A DNA stretch of 41,743 nt from Acidocella facilis ATCC 35904 (GTDB lineage: Bacteria > Pseudomonadota > Alphaproteobacteria > Acetobacterales > Acetobacteraceae): the NCBI RefSeq assembly GCF_000687875.1, contig NZ_JHYG01000017.1:1-41743 (forward strand), given 5' to 3'. Position numbers and translations under genes: made by a program. This document shows, piece after piece, positions 41,009 through 41,743 of this stretch (positions within the stretch are counted from its first letter, which is position 1; each line of letters starts with the position of its first letter). The notes beneath the pieces are model-generated. The model saw only the letters and a list, made by a program, of their open reading frames with translations, had not been told where the DNA came from and did no database searches.

Positions 41009-41515
41009 GTGCCCAATTGTTCCCACAAGTGTTCCCACATCACCCGCAAACGGCGCACGTATTACTACCGGCGGCGTCTTCCTGGTTCGCGTTTCGGTGA
41101 GGTATGGATCAACCTCAAGACGCGAAACTACAGGGAAGCCGAGTACCTTGCCGGGATGCTGGATGCTGAATTTGGACGGGCCTTACCGCAATTGCGAGAC
41201 CGGGCCATGAGCGCGGAGGCAGAGATACAGGCCATCCTCAAGGCCAAGCTCAAGACCTTCCTGGACGAGGACCTGGAACGGCGGATGACCCGCAAGCCCT
41301 TCTCGGCTGTCTACGCGCACTGGTGGGAGATCGGGGACCCACAGACTTCCGACGAGGCAGACCTGTGGGCCATTCGGAACGCCCAGGACAGCCTGAGGCG
41401 AGACCTCGCGCAGAACAGCCCGGTAGAGATGGGGGACTATGCGGCTGCCCTGATTAAGGAGCGCGGCCTGCCTCCAGTGAACCGCTCCGGTTTTCCCGGA
41501 GGCTATTTGGTTTGA
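41009..41515 (+). pseudogene. Tyrosine recombinase (integrase) N-terminal fragment, cut by an IS3-family element
   Basis: About 155 genuine residues, starting MPNCSHKCSHITRKRRTYYYRRRLPG, then LKTRNYREAEYLAGMLDAEF. The YYYRRRLP and LKTRNYREAE pattern is that of the N-terminal arm and DUF6538-type domain of phage-like integrases that start islands beside tRNA genes. The following helices are the beginning of the SAM-like core-binding domain. At about 41478 the ORF runs into the end of an IS3-family element; the last dozen residues are IS-encoded. The catalytic R-H-R-Y domain is missing from the window, so the gene is broken, unless it resumes beyond the element. Confidence 0.8.
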
Positions 41516-41743
41516 GTCACGCTGCCATGGACTGCTCTCGCAGCGCGGCGTAGTAGGGTTTCTCGGCTTCATCCGGCGACATGTAGCCTATGGGCTCCAT
41601 GATCCGGCGATGGTTGAACCAGTCGACCCATTTCAGCGTGGCGTACTCGATCTCCTCAAAGGATCGCCAAGAGCCCCGCCTGTGGATGACCTCAGCCTTG
41701 TACAGGCCGTTGATCGTCTCGGCCAGGGCATTGTCGTAGCTGT
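41478..41743 (-). mobile_element. IS3-family insertion sequence, one end
   Basis: The terminal inverted-repeat-like TGAACCGCTCCGGTTTTCCC (41478-41497) matches the common end of IS3-subgroup elements, and a minus-strand transposase C-terminus follows. The element continues beyond the window, so length and target duplication cannot be seen. Confidence 0.85.
41517..41743 (-). CDS. IS3-family transposase OrfB, C-terminal fragment
   Basis: The minus strand encodes SYDNALAETINGLYKAEVIH followed by RRGSWRSFEEIEYATLKWV and WFNHRRIMEPIGYMSPDEAE, ending in MAA and a stop at 41517-41519. This is the C-terminal part of the rve-type DDE integrase domain of IS3-family OrfB, including the catalytic Glu in NALAE. 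The N-terminal part and OrfA lie outside the window. Confidence 0.92.
   Translation of the reverse strand, partial: SYDNALAETINGLYKAEVIHRRGSWRSFEEIEYATLKWVDWFNHRRIMEPIGYMSPDEAEKPYYAALREQSMAA

Overview
This 41.7 kb window reads as chromosome of a high-GC alphaproteobacterium. The lipid A genes, an IalB-family protein, an ELM1-family protein, a ROSE-type heat-shock leader and the general protein resemblance suggest Acetobacteraceae (Rhodospirillales). That placement is inference; no rRNA or other strict marker is present. Coding density is high and most genes are housekeeping genes in short, often overlapping operons.

Layout. The left edge (1-237) is the end of an IS5-type element. Next come two small unknown genes, fdhD, and an overlapping pair of an IalB-like secreted protein and rlmN. 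A complete IS1595-family transposon (3861-6829) follows, with 24-bp perfect terminal inverted repeats and an 8-bp target duplication. It carries its transposase plus five passenger genes, one of them a PIN-domain protein. After a lipoprotein, an SDR oxidoreductase, and a PadR regulator with a DUF2218 partner, a minus-strand lipid A/Kdo operon (LPLAT, waaA, lpxK, lpxL) runs 13201-9455. The middle holds a TauE-like permease, a BrkB-like protein, an alpha/beta hydrolase, a GT87 mannosyltransferase, an RDD protein, bpt, a lipocalin, a 24-residue membrane peptide with a larger membrane protein, a 628-residue unknown protein with an ELM1-like partner, an aspartoacylase-like hydrolase and a GT39 protein. 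The right part holds prfB with a classical +1 frameshift site, hsp20 with a thermosensor-like leader, a PrsW-like protease, cydDC, panC, a PilZ protein, a two-gene ABC transporter, three small exported proteins (two Thr-rich), and the ppx-rlmE-guaB run. The window ends with tRNA-Gln(CTG), a tyrosine-recombinase N-terminus cut by an IS3-family element: the likely edge of a genomic island.

The most unusual feature is a family of intergenic repeats. Seven full or partial copies share outer arms GCAAAAGTTTTTGG / CCAAAAACTTTTGC. These enclose two A/T-tipped lateral hairpins and a GC-rich apical stem, so a full copy can fold as a cloverleaf. Five of the seven lie between convergent genes. A second, unrelated repeat (two copies of about 106 bp) and a 91-bp MITE-like palindrome fill two other convergent junctions. 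Every convergent junction wider than about 90 bp in this window therefore holds an inverted-repeat element. The IS1595 transposon has inserted into the A/T tip of one cloverleaf copy, and joining the flanks restores the repeat.
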